Positions 42,542 through 50,386 of a stretch of 64,000 nt of DNA are shown one piece after another (within the stretch, counting starts at the first letter, position 1; the number at the start of each line of letters is the position of its first letter). The translations under genes were made by a program, and so were the position numbers. The notes beneath the pieces were generated by a model. That model did not search any database and was not told where the DNA came from. It worked only from the letters and a program-made list of their open reading frames with translations. The stretch lies in NCBI GenBank assembly GCA_036824245.1, contig DAITAO010000006.1:1-64000 (forward strand). Reading direction: 5' to 3'. Source of the stretch: JACVRM01 sp036824245. Its GTDB lineage: Bacteria; Actinomycetota; Thermoleophilia; Gaiellales; Gaiellaceae.

Positions 42542-43509
42542 TCGTCCGCTGGGGTCTAGAGGAGCTCGCGCCGCTTCTCAGTGAGCTGGGGGCTTCTACG
42601 CCGCTGCTCGTGACGAGCGAGCGCTGGCGCGACACGGAGTTGCCCGTCGAGCTTCGCTTCACGGGGGTGCGCCCCCACTCGCCCGCGGAGACCGTGCGTG
42701 CGGCCGCCGTCGCGGCAGAGGGGGCCGATGCGCTCGTCCCGCTCGGCGGGGGCAGCGCCATCGACACGGCCAAGGCGGTTTCCGCGCAGACGGGCCTGCC
42801 GGTTGTCTCGCTCCCCACGACCTACTCGGGCTCCGAGTGGACGACGTTCTTCGGCATGCGCGACGAGGCGCGGCGCTTGAAGGGCGGGGGCGGCGGTGCG
42901 CGCCTGGCGGGCATCGTCTACGAGCCGCGTTTGACCCTCGACCTGCCTCGCGACGTCACCGGCGGCACGGCCCTCAACGCGCTGGCCCACTGCGCCGAGG
43001 CCCTCTACGTCACTACGCGCCGGCCGGAGGGAGACGTGCCGGCTCTGAGCGGTGCTGCCCTGATCGCCGAGTGGCTGCCGCGGGTGCTCGCGGCGGGCCA
43101 GGATCTCGAGGCGCGCACGCGCCTGCTGGAGGGCGCGATGCAAGCGGGCGCCGCACTTGCGGCCTCCTTCATGGGGCTCGCGCACGCGATGGCCCAGGCG
43201 CTCGGCGGCCGCTACGGCCTTCCGCACGGCGCGCTCAACGCGATCTGCCTGCCTCCCGCGCTGCGTTTCAACGAGCCGGTCGCCGCCGAGCCGATCGCGC
43301 GCTTTGGCGAGGCTGTCGGAGGAGAGGCGGCCTCGCGTGCCGAGGAGCTCGCGCGCACCGCCGGTTTCGAGCGCCTCCGCGACCTCGGGGTTCCCGAGGA
43401 GGAGCTCGAGCAGGTCGCGCAGGAAACGGTCACCAGGCCCGCTGCACAGGCGAATCCGCGCCGTGCGACGCCCGGCGAGGTCGCCGAGCTCTTTCGCAGC
43501 GTCTGGTGA
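42538..43509 (+). CDS. Maleylacetate reductase-like Fe-type alcohol dehydrogenase
   Basis: A 323-aa group III (iron) alcohol dehydrogenase relative closest by eye to maleylacetate reductases, which reduce maleylacetate to 3-oxoadipate in aromatic degradation. NAD-binding region LVPLGGGSAIDTAKAVSAQTGLPVVSLPTTYSGSEWT; metal-site region NALAHCAEALY, then LAHAMAQALGGRYGLPHGALNAI with two His in the expected places. The Asp ligand is Asn, as in many maleylacetate reductases. No ring-cleavage dioxygenase is nearby, so its substrate is uncertain. GTGA overlap with LysR. Confidence 0.8.
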   Translation: MIVRWGLEELAPLLSELGASTPLLVTSERWRDTELPVELRFTGVRPHSPAETVRAAAVAAEGADALVPLGGGSAIDTAKAVSAQTGLPVVSLPTTYSGSEWTTFFGMRDEARRLKGGGGGARLAGIVYEPRLTLDLPRDVTGGTALNALAHCAEALYVTTRRPEGDVPALSGAALIAEWLPRVLAAGQDLEARTRLLEGAMQAGAALAASFMGLAHAMAQALGGRYGLPHGALNAICLPPALRFNEPVAAEPIARFGEAVGGEAASRAEELARTAGFERLRDLGVPEEELEQVAQETVTRPAAQANPRRATPGEVAELFRSVW

Positions 43510-43563
43510 AGAGTGTGGCTACCCGTACGGCGGATTCGCGCTTTGCATGCCACCATTGACCTC

Positions 43564-43917
43564 GTGAGCAGGAGAATCCTCATCGTGGACGACCATCCCA
43601 GCTTCCGCCGCATGGCGCGCGCGCTCCTCGAGAGCGAGGGTTTCGAGGTGGTCGGCGAGGCCGAGGACGGCGAGTCTGCCGTCGAGGCCGTGCACAGGCT
43701 GAAGCCGGAGGTCGTCCTCCTCGATGTTCAGCTGCCGGACATCGACGGCTTCGAGGTGGCCCGCCGGCTCTGCCAGAACGGCTCGAGCCCCGCGGTCTTG
43801 CTCACGTCGAGTCGCGACGCCTCCGAGTTCGGCTCACTCGTGGCCGGGTGCGGCGCACGTGGATTCGTGCCGAAGGCGGAGCTCTCCGCAGAGGCGATCA
43901 CCGCGCTGCTCGAATGA
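43564..43917 (+). CDS. Single-domain response regulator (CheY-like receiver)
   Basis: A 117-aa receiver domain alone: ILIVDDHPSFRRMARALL with the acidic pair, phospho-acceptor D54 (VVLLDVQLPD), the conserved T/S in VLLTSSRD and K in GFVPKAEL. There is no output domain, so it is a phosphorelay partner or diffusible regulator. It overlaps the kinase gene by ATGA, so the two are co-translated. The GTG start is chosen by alignment to the receiver N-terminus. Confidence 0.9.
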   Translation: MSRRILIVDDHPSFRRMARALLESEGFEVVGEAEDGESAVEAVHRLKPEVVLLDVQLPDIDGFEVARRLCQNGSSPAVLLTSSRDASEFGSLVAGCGARGFVPKAELSAEAITALLE

Positions 43918-46900
43918 GCTCGACCAGGCGCCCCTGGCTCGCGGTCGTGCCGGCCGCGCTTGTCGCCGGGGGCATTGCCGCCGCGCTCGTGCTCACGAGC
44001 GAGCACGAGGAGACGCCGGTGCTCGCTGTCCTGCTCGGTGGCCTGGTCGGTTGGTCGTTCATTGCAGCCGGCCTCCTGGCTCGAACGCGGCGCCCCGAGA
44101 ACCGCACGGGACTGCTCATGATCGGCGTCGGCTTCGCCTGGTTCGCTGCGTCGCTGGGCGCTTCAGATAACTCCGTTGTGTTCACGCTCGGCGTGATCGC
44201 CGGCGCCTTCTTCGTCGCGCCGCTCATCCACCTCCTGCTTGCCTATCCGAGCGGCCGGCTGGGCTCGACCTGGGAGCGGGCGCTCGTCCTTACCGCGTAC
44301 GTGCTGGCGGGCCTGGGGAACATCGTCTTCGTCTTCGTCGACCCGACGCCGGTTCCCGAATGTGAGGACTGCCCGGACAACGCGTTCCTCGTCAGGGAGA
44401 GCGAAACCGTCACCGACGTGCTCACCGCCGTCATCGAGACGTCGGCGGCGGTCGTGCTGCTGGCCATCGTCGGCACGCTTGTTCAGCGCTGGCGCCGGTC
44501 GAGCACCCCTGCCAGACGGCTGCTGACCCCGATCTACCTGGCCGGAGCGACGGCGCTTCTCCTGCTCGGGCTCGTCCTGGGCCTCCAGTCGATCTGGCCG
44601 GGAGTCGCGGACGTTCTCGACTGGGGGGCCTTCGTCGCGTTCACGGCGACCCCCTTTCTCTTCCTATGGGGCGTGCTGCGGGTCAGGCTTGCCGGTGCAG
44701 GCGTCAGCCGTGCGCTCGTCGAGCTCCCCGAGAGCGCAACGCCGGCGCACCTGCAGGAGGCCCTGCGGAGCGTGCTCCGGGATCCGACCGTGGAGCTTCT
44801 CTTCTGGCACGCGGAGCAGGATCGCTACGTCGACACAGAGGGCGCGCCGCGCGATCCCAGCCGGCCCGGACTCGGCCGCGGAGCGACGCTCGTGGAGTCG
44901 GGCGGGCGGCCGCTCGGTGCGCTGCTGCACGACGCAGCGCTCCTGCATGAGCGCGAGCTACTGGAGCGGGTGCGCTCGGCCGTCCGGGTGGCGATCGAGA
45001 AGGATCGTGCGCTCTTCGCACTCCAGACGAGCGAGCAGCGCAATCGAGCGCTGCTCGCCGCCATGCCGGACGCAATGTTCCGGCTGCGGCGCGACGGCAC
45101 GTTCGTCGATTACCACGCCAACACGCCCGAGAGCCTCGTGATCCCGCCCGAAGGGCTTGTCGGCACGAACATCGCCGGCGTGCTCGAGCCAGGGCTCGTG
45201 GCGCTGTACATGGATGCCACCGACCGCGCACTCGAATCAGGTGAGCTGCAGATGATCGAGTACGAGCTCGATACGAAGCAGGTCGGGCACGGCGTGCGCG
45301 ACCGCGAAGCACGCATCGTCGCAAGCGGCGACGACGAGGTGGTGGTCATCGTGCGCGACATCACGGAGCGGAAGCGCGCCCAGCTCGAGCTCCAGCGAGA
45401 GCGCGACTTCATCCGCACGGTGGTCAACACGGCGCCCAGCTACTTCTGCGTGGTAGAGGCGAGCGGAGACGTCGTCCGCTTCAACGACACACTCGCCGCC
45501 GCGAGCGGGCTGGCCGACGACGAGCGCGTCCGCGGCCGGCCGTTCTGGGACGTATTCGTCGCGCCTGACCGAGCAGCCGATTTCCGAGCCTGGTTCGAGG
45601 CCCGCGTCGCGGGCGCCGAGCGTTCGGCTGAGCATGAGAGTGAGCTGCTGCCGGGCGACGGTCGCTCGCTCGTCATCGAGTGGACCTGCACGGAGGTGGC
45701 CGGCGCGGGCGACGCCAAGCGCTATGTGCTCGCCGGCCTCGACCTCACCGACCGCACGCGCCAGCAGTACGAGCTCCAGCGTCAGCGCGACCTCCTGAGC
45801 TCGATGGCCGATGCAACTCCCAGCCTGCTGGTCGTGATCGGCCGCGACGGACTCATGGCCGAAGAGCCCCTCAACCGTGCCTGCCACGAGCTGACGGGCT
45901 ACACGACCGAGGAGGTGGGGCGACGTTCGTTCATCGAGCTCCTGTGTGTGCCTGAGGACGCAGCGGAAGCCGAGCGGGTCATCGCCGCCACGGTCGCCAC
46001 AGGCGAGCCGCACCACGCCGAAACCCACTGGTTGACCAAATCGGGGGAACGCCGGCTCGTCGCCTGGACGTGCACGCAGCTGCCTGAGATCGAGCCGGGC
46101 CGTATCTTCTGCCTCATCACCGGCGCCGACGTGACCGAGCGCGTGCGCCAGCAGCGCGAGCTCGAGCGGCAGCGCGACTTCTTGAGCGCCTCAGGCGATG
46201 CAACCGAGGCCCTGCTGGTCGTCGTGGACGGCGAGGGTCGCATGGTCAACGACCCGATCAACCGCGCCGGACGTCAGCTCACGGGCTACGTCGCCGAAGA
46301 ATCGAGTTTCCGCCCATTCGCCGCTTTCCTGTCGACGCCGGAGGACGCGGTGGAAACGGACCGCGTGATCGCGGCCGTGGTGGCAACCGGGGAGCCGCGG
46401 GAGGCTGAGACGCACTGGATGACGAAGAGCGGGGAGCGCAGACTGATTGCCTGGACCTGCACACCGCTGCCCGAGACGGAGGCCCTCGGCCGGGCGTACT
46501 TGATCAGCGGTGTCGACGTCACCGAGCGCGCAGCGCAGGAGGAGGAGCTGCGCCGCTCGCGCGCGCGCATCGTCGAAGCGGGGGACGCGGAGCGGCGCCG
46601 GCTGGAGCGCAATCTTCACGACGGGGCGCAGCAGCGGCTCGTGTCGCTGTCGCTCTCGCTGCGGCTTGCTCAGGCGAAGCTCGGGTCCGATACACAGCAG
46701 GCTGATGAGCTGCTCAGCTCCGCGAGCGTCGAGCTCGCGCTCGCGCTCGAAGAGCTCCGTGAGCTGGCGAGGGGCATCCACCCGGCCGTACTGACGGAGC
46801 GCGGACTCGGCCCGGCGCTCGAGTCGCTTCGAGACCGGGCGCCGCTCCCCGTCGAGGTCGAGTGCGTGCCCGACGAACGGCTGCCGCGGCCCGTCGAGGC

Positions 46901-47162
46901 GGCCGCCTTCTACGTTGTCGCGGAGGCGCTCACCAACGTGACGAAGTACGCCGAGGCCTCGATGGTGCGGGTCTCCGTCGAGCGCCTGAACGGGCGCGCG
47001 GTCGTCGAGGTGACCGACGACGGCAAGGGCGGCGCCGACCCGGGTCGCGGCTCGGGGCTACGCGGTCTCGTCGACCGGGTCGAGGCACTGGACGGGCAGC
47101 TCGCGATCGAGAGCACGCCCGGCGCCGGCACGCGCATCCGCGCCGAGATCCCGTACGGCTAG
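43914..47162 (+). CDS. Multi-PAS sensor histidine kinase (NarX/DesK-type HisKA_3)
   Basis: A 1082-aa kinase. About seven N-terminal membrane helices (residues ~5-255) form a membrane sensor. A GAF-like stretch follows (~270-350), then four PAS domains, each followed by a short coiled coil (QLELQRERDF, QYELQRQRDL, RELERQRDF, EEELRRSRA). PAS 3 (~630-740) and PAS 4 (~760-870) are near duplicates. The dimerisation/phosphotransfer box is RNLHDGAQQRLVSLSLSLRLA with H902, and the ATPase domain has EALTNVTKYAEAS, DDGKGG and GSGLRGLVDRVEALDG. The likely partner is the receiver upstream and/or the cyclase-receiver-LuxR protein at 47780. Confidence 0.9.
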   Translation: MSSTRRPWLAVVPAALVAGGIAAALVLTSEHEETPVLAVLLGGLVGWSFIAAGLLARTRRPENRTGLLMIGVGFAWFAASLGASDNSVVFTLGVIAGAFFVAPLIHLLLAYPSGRLGSTWERALVLTAYVLAGLGNIVFVFVDPTPVPECEDCPDNAFLVRESETVTDVLTAVIETSAAVVLLAIVGTLVQRWRRSSTPARRLLTPIYLAGATALLLLGLVLGLQSIWPGVADVLDWGAFVAFTATPFLFLWGVLRVRLAGAGVSRALVELPESATPAHLQEALRSVLRDPTVELLFWHAEQDRYVDTEGAPRDPSRPGLGRGATLVESGGRPLGALLHDAALLHERELLERVRSAVRVAIEKDRALFALQTSEQRNRALLAAMPDAMFRLRRDGTFVDYHANTPESLVIPPEGLVGTNIAGVLEPGLVALYMDATDRALESGELQMIEYELDTKQVGHGVRDREARIVASGDDEVVVIVRDITERKRAQLELQRERDFIRTVVNTAPSYFCVVEASGDVVRFNDTLAAASGLADDERVRGRPFWDVFVAPDRAADFRAWFEARVAGAERSAEHESELLPGDGRSLVIEWTCTEVAGAGDAKRYVLAGLDLTDRTRQQYELQRQRDLLSSMADATPSLLVVIGRDGLMAEEPLNRACHELTGYTTEEVGRRSFIELLCVPEDAAEAERVIAATVATGEPHHAETHWLTKSGERRLVAWTCTQLPEIEPGRIFCLITGADVTERVRQQRELERQRDFLSASGDATEALLVVVDGEGRMVNDPINRAGRQLTGYVAEESSFRPFAAFLSTPEDAVETDRVIAAVVATGEPREAETHWMTKSGERRLIAWTCTPLPETEALGRAYLISGVDVTERAAQEEELRRSRARIVEAGDAERRRLERNLHDGAQQRLVSLSLSLRLAQAKLGSDTQQADELLSSASVELALALEELRELARGIHPAVLTERGLGPALESLRDRAPLPVEVECVPDERLPRPVEAAAFYVVAEALTNVTKYAEASMVRVSVERLNGRAVVEVTDDGKGGADPGRGSGLRGLVDRVEALDGQLAIESTPGAGTRIRAEIPYG

Positions 47163-47243
47163 CCGCACCGGTGGCGGTGGGCTGGCCGCTGCGAAGACAC
47201 CGGCAAGCCGCATTACCGACGCGCGGCCCGCCTGGGAGCCTGG

Positions 47244-47264
47244 GCGTATGGCCACTCCATACGC
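47244..47264. promoter_or_regulatory. Perfect inverted repeat before a small gene
   Basis: GCGTATGG (47244-47251) and CCATACGC (47257-47264) form a perfect 8-bp inverted repeat with a 5-nt loop, 20 nt before the preferred ATG at 47284. It could be an operator. An in-frame ATG (47248) lies inside it. Confidence 0.4.
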
Positions 47265-47283
47265 CGACTCTGAAAGGAACACG

Positions 47284-47670
47284 ATGGTCCTCAACACATT
47301 CACCTGTGCCGCGTGCGACGGGCCGCTCGCCGATTCCCTGCGCAGGCTCGGCTCCATCCGCTGTCATGACTGCCGCGAGACCGCCGCGCCTCTCCAGGCC
47401 CACTGCGCCGGCCTTGCCGATTCCCCGGCGCGCGAGCTCGCCTACCGCGCGGCCGACGGCCTCGAGGTCACGCTCGTCTGGTACGCCGCCGACAACCGTG
47501 TCGCTGTCCGGGTGTTCGACGCCGGTACCGGCGACCGCTTCGAGGTGCACGTCGACGGCGTCCAGGCGCTCGATGCTTTCAACCACCCCTTCGCGTATGC
47601 CGGCCAGCGGCCCGGCCATGACGCCGATCTCGAGGACTACCTCCACCTGGCCTACGCAGAGGCCGCCTGA
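47284..47670 (+). CDS. Small zinc-ribbon-like hypothetical protein
   Basis: A 128-aa protein. The N-terminus has two CxxC knuckles (TCAACDGPL ... IRCHDCRETA), suggesting a zinc ribbon. The rest is a beta-rich domain (ELAYRAADGLEVTLVWYAADNRVAVRVFDAGTGDRFEVHV) and an acidic end (DADLEDYLHLAYAEAA). No family is recognised. The ATG at 47284 is preferred for the GAAAGGA 5 nt upstream; the ATG at 47248 would add 12 residues. It lies between two signalling genes and is expected to be soluble. Confidence 0.65.
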   Translation: MVLNTFTCAACDGPLADSLRRLGSIRCHDCRETAAPLQAHCAGLADSPARELAYRAADGLEVTLVWYAADNRVAVRVFDAGTGDRFEVHVDGVQALDAFNHPFAYAGQRPGHDADLEDYLHLAYAEAA

Positions 47671-47779
47671 GCCGCCATCGCAAAAACCCGTCTTCCGGAG
47701 CGCCGGTGCCTCAGGGCCCGGCGCTCACTCGTGGTCCGGGTCGAAACGCCCTCGCCGCAGCCGTAGACTCGGCTACGTG

Positions 47780-49024
47780 ATGTCGCTCCCCACCGGCACG
47801 CTCGCCCTGCTGTTCACCGACGTCGAGGACTCGACCCGCCTCGCCCACGAGCTGGGCGACGACTACGGCGACGTGATGGCCGCGCACCGCCGGCTCGTCC
47901 GGGCCGCGATCAAGAAGGCGGGCGGGCATGAGATCGACTGCCGCGGGGACGAGTTCTTCATCGCCTTCCAGAGCACGCGGGACGCCGCCCAGGCTGCCCT
48001 TGCCGTCCAGCGTGCCGTCGCCGAGCACGACTGGCCGGCCCGGGCGCCGTTGCGTGTGCGCATGGGGATTCATACCGGGGAGCCGGTTGCGGCCGAGGGT
48101 GGCTACGTGGGGCTCGACGTCCATCGGGCGGCACGGATCTGCACCGCCGGCCACGGCGGCCAGGTGCTCGTTTCCCAGACAACCCGCGACCTGCTCGTGT
48201 CGGGGAACGGCGGCGAGCTCGAGTTCCGCGACCTGGGTGAGCACGACCTCAAGGGGCTGCCCCAGCCGGAGCGCATCTTCCAGCTCGTTGCTCAGGACCT
48301 GCCGTCGGACTTCCCGCCGCTGCGCGTGCGCGAGCGGGCCACGCCTGAGCCGGTCGCGGCTGCGAGCGACGGCAAACGGCTTCGCGTGGTGCTCGCCGAT
48401 GACTCGGTGCTGCTTCGCGAGGGCATCGCGCGACTGCTCGCCGATTCCGGCTTCGAGATCGTGGGTCAGTCGGCGACCGCGGACGATCTCCTACTCAAGG
48501 TGCGCAGCTACCAGCCTGACGTGGCGATCGTCGACATTCGCATGCCCCCCACGCAGACGGACGAGGGCCTGCGGGCCGCTCAGGAGATCCGCTCGACGTA
48601 TCCAGACGTAAGCGTGCTCGTGCTCTCCCAGTACGTCGAGCCGGCGTACGCGATGGAGCTCCTGGCAGACAACGCCGAGGGCGTCGGCTACCTGCTCAAG
48701 GACCGCGTCGCGGACGTGGACGAGTTCCTGGCCGCCGTGCGCCGTGTAGCGGAGGGCGGCTCGGCGCTCGACCCCGCGCTCGTGACGCAGCTCGTGGGCC
48801 GGCGCCGCACCCACGATCCGCTCGACGACCTGACACCGCGCGAGCGCGAGGTGCTCGAGCTGATGGCCGAGGGCCGCTCCAACCAGGGCATCGCCGAGCG
48901 CATGGTGGTCACCGAGCGGGCTGTCGAGAAGCATGTCACGAGCATCTTCAGCAAGCTTCGCCTGCCCCAGGCATCCGACGACCACCGCCGGGTGCTGGCC
49001 GTGCTCGCCTTCCTCCGGGCCTAG
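47780..49024 (+). CDS. Nucleotide cyclase fused to a NarL-type response regulator
   Basis: A 414-aa protein with three domains. Residues 1-175: class III cyclase (LLFTDVEDSTRLAHELG; DCRGDEFFIAF; GLDVHRAARICTAGHGGQ). Residues ~195-315: receiver with phospho-acceptor D252 (VAIVDIRMPP) and the DD pair in VVLADDSVLL. Residues ~345-410: LuxR helix-turn-helix (LTPREREVLELMAEGRSNQGIAERMVVTERAVEKHVTSIFSKL). So one chain combines cAMP production, phospho-input and DNA binding. A TAGACT box at 47764-47769 lies 10 nt before the ATG; GTG 47777 is an alternative start. The kinase at 43914 is a plausible phosphate donor. Confidence 0.9.
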   Translation: MSLPTGTLALLFTDVEDSTRLAHELGDDYGDVMAAHRRLVRAAIKKAGGHEIDCRGDEFFIAFQSTRDAAQAALAVQRAVAEHDWPARAPLRVRMGIHTGEPVAAEGGYVGLDVHRAARICTAGHGGQVLVSQTTRDLLVSGNGGELEFRDLGEHDLKGLPQPERIFQLVAQDLPSDFPPLRVRERATPEPVAAASDGKRLRVVLADDSVLLREGIARLLADSGFEIVGQSATADDLLLKVRSYQPDVAIVDIRMPPTQTDEGLRAAQEIRSTYPDVSVLVLSQYVEPAYAMELLADNAEGVGYLLKDRVADVDEFLAAVRRVAEGGSALDPALVTQLVGRRRTHDPLDDLTPREREVLELMAEGRSNQGIAERMVVTERAVEKHVTSIFSKLRLPQASDDHRRVLAVLAFLRA

Positions 49025-50232
49025 CGCAGGTCGCTCGTCGCGACAGTGCCGTCGGCTAGCCCGCGCATGACGACGTAGGGCTGGAGCAGCGGGTTGACGA
49101 ACCGATAGCGGTCGCCGCCGCCGGGGGCGCGCTGAAGGACAGCCTGCTCTCCGGAGGCCATCCGGTCGAGCTCCCCGTCACGTGCTCCCTCGCCGCGTTC
49201 GCCGGCGAGCCGCACGAGTGACTCGTTCACGTGAGCGGCCGAGAAGAAGCCGAACTCGTCCTCGTCGGCGAGCGCGCACGCGAGCAGAACGCGACGGCCG
49301 CCCTCGTCTGCTGCGGCGCGCTGGTATGCGTCGGAGACGCTTTGGCCCGCACGCTCGACCGCGCGCTCCACCGCGGCGTCCACATCGGCTGGGCCGACGT
49401 CGGCGCGCCGCTCTGTGAGCGCCGCCTGGCCGGCGAGCTGCGTGAGCAGATGGGTGTAGTGCGGCAGTCCCTGCGAGAGCGCCGTCACGCTGTCGACCGC
49501 CGCGCCGTGGATCGTCATCTGCGCCTCAGCGATGCCGCGGGTGGCGATCTCTGCCAGCTCCGGGCGCGACATGCGCGGCATGCGCACCTGTACGAGCGCC
49601 CGCTCGACGGAGCCGTGCTCGCGGATCAGCTCGTCGACGTTGTTCGCAACGCCCACGAGCACCAGGGTCGCCTTCACAACCCTGTCGGAGAGCGTCTTGA
49701 TCGCGTCGGCAAACAGCGCGCGCGCTCCGGGGTCGCGCAGCCGGTCGAACTCGTCCACGAAGACCACGAGCTCGCGCTCCTCCGTAAGCGCCTCGAGCGC
49801 ACGCGTGACCGCATGCGGCGTCACCGGGTCCGAGCCCAGCAGCACGGAAGCCGGTCGCCGCTCCTCCCGCGCTTCGCCTGCGAAGCCGAAGCCTTGCGCC
49901 GTCGCATGGAAGGAGATCTCGCCGAGCGCCTTGCGCCAGACGCTGCCGAAGTCGTCCGTGCCGTCGCACGTGGCCCTGGCTGCTGCGACCTGCGACCCTC
50001 CTAGGAGCTCTGCGACAACGGCCGTGAGCGACGTCTTGCCGACGCCGCGCTCGCCGTAGACGACCGCGTGCTGGCCCGGCTGCGCCGCCACCGAGAAGAG
50101 CTCACCGATCTGCTCCACGCGGCCCGAGAAGAGCCCGCGCCGGTCGATCGGAGCGGCCGGCCTGAAGGCCTTCCCCAGGAGCGTCATCCGCTCGAGGAGC
50201 GCGGGCTCGTCCAGCGTCCGTGCGGGGCTCAT
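49021..50232 (-). CDS. AAA ATPase of the ORC/Cdc6-like or STAND type
   Basis: A 403-aa P-loop ATPase. Walker A GERGVGKTS (~residue 60), Walker B ELVVFVDEFDRL and sensor 1 LVLVGVANNVDEL are clear. The arrangement resembles archaeal ATPase/Cdc6-like regulators with a C-terminal winged-helix-like region (RRVLLACALADEDEFGFFSAAHVNESLVRLAGE). No replication-origin features are seen nearby. It may be a signalling or defence-type ATPase, but no partner gene is present. It is convergent with the cyclase-LuxR gene, overlapping by 4 bp. Confidence 0.8.
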   Translation of the reverse strand: MSPARTLDEPALLERMTLLGKAFRPAAPIDRRGLFSGRVEQIGELFSVAAQPGQHAVVYGERGVGKTSLTAVVAELLGGSQVAAARATCDGTDDFGSVWRKALGEISFHATAQGFGFAGEAREERRPASVLLGSDPVTPHAVTRALEALTEERELVVFVDEFDRLRDPGARALFADAIKTLSDRVVKATLVLVGVANNVDELIREHGSVERALVQVRMPRMSRPELAEIATRGIAEAQMTIHGAAVDSVTALSQGLPHYTHLLTQLAGQAALTERRADVGPADVDAAVERAVERAGQSVSDAYQRAAADEGGRRVLLACALADEDEFGFFSAAHVNESLVRLAGERGEGARDGELDRMASGEQAVLQRAPGGGDRYRFVNPLLQPYVVMRGLADGTVATSDLR

Positions 50233-50386
50233 CCCGGGCAGCCTAGACCTGCGCGGGCCGTGTGGGAAGCGCCCGAGCGCAGTGCGGCTACCCGAACCGT
50301 GAGACGCATGCTGGCCACCTTCCGGCAGCCCCCGGCCGGTGCGAGGCTCGACCAAGGCAACACCACCTCACGAAAAGGAGATCCAA

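Noticed and set aside
49021..50232. Origin of replication suggested by a Cdc6-like ATPase
   Set aside because: No DnaA boxes, AT-rich unwinding region or replication genes are visible nearby.
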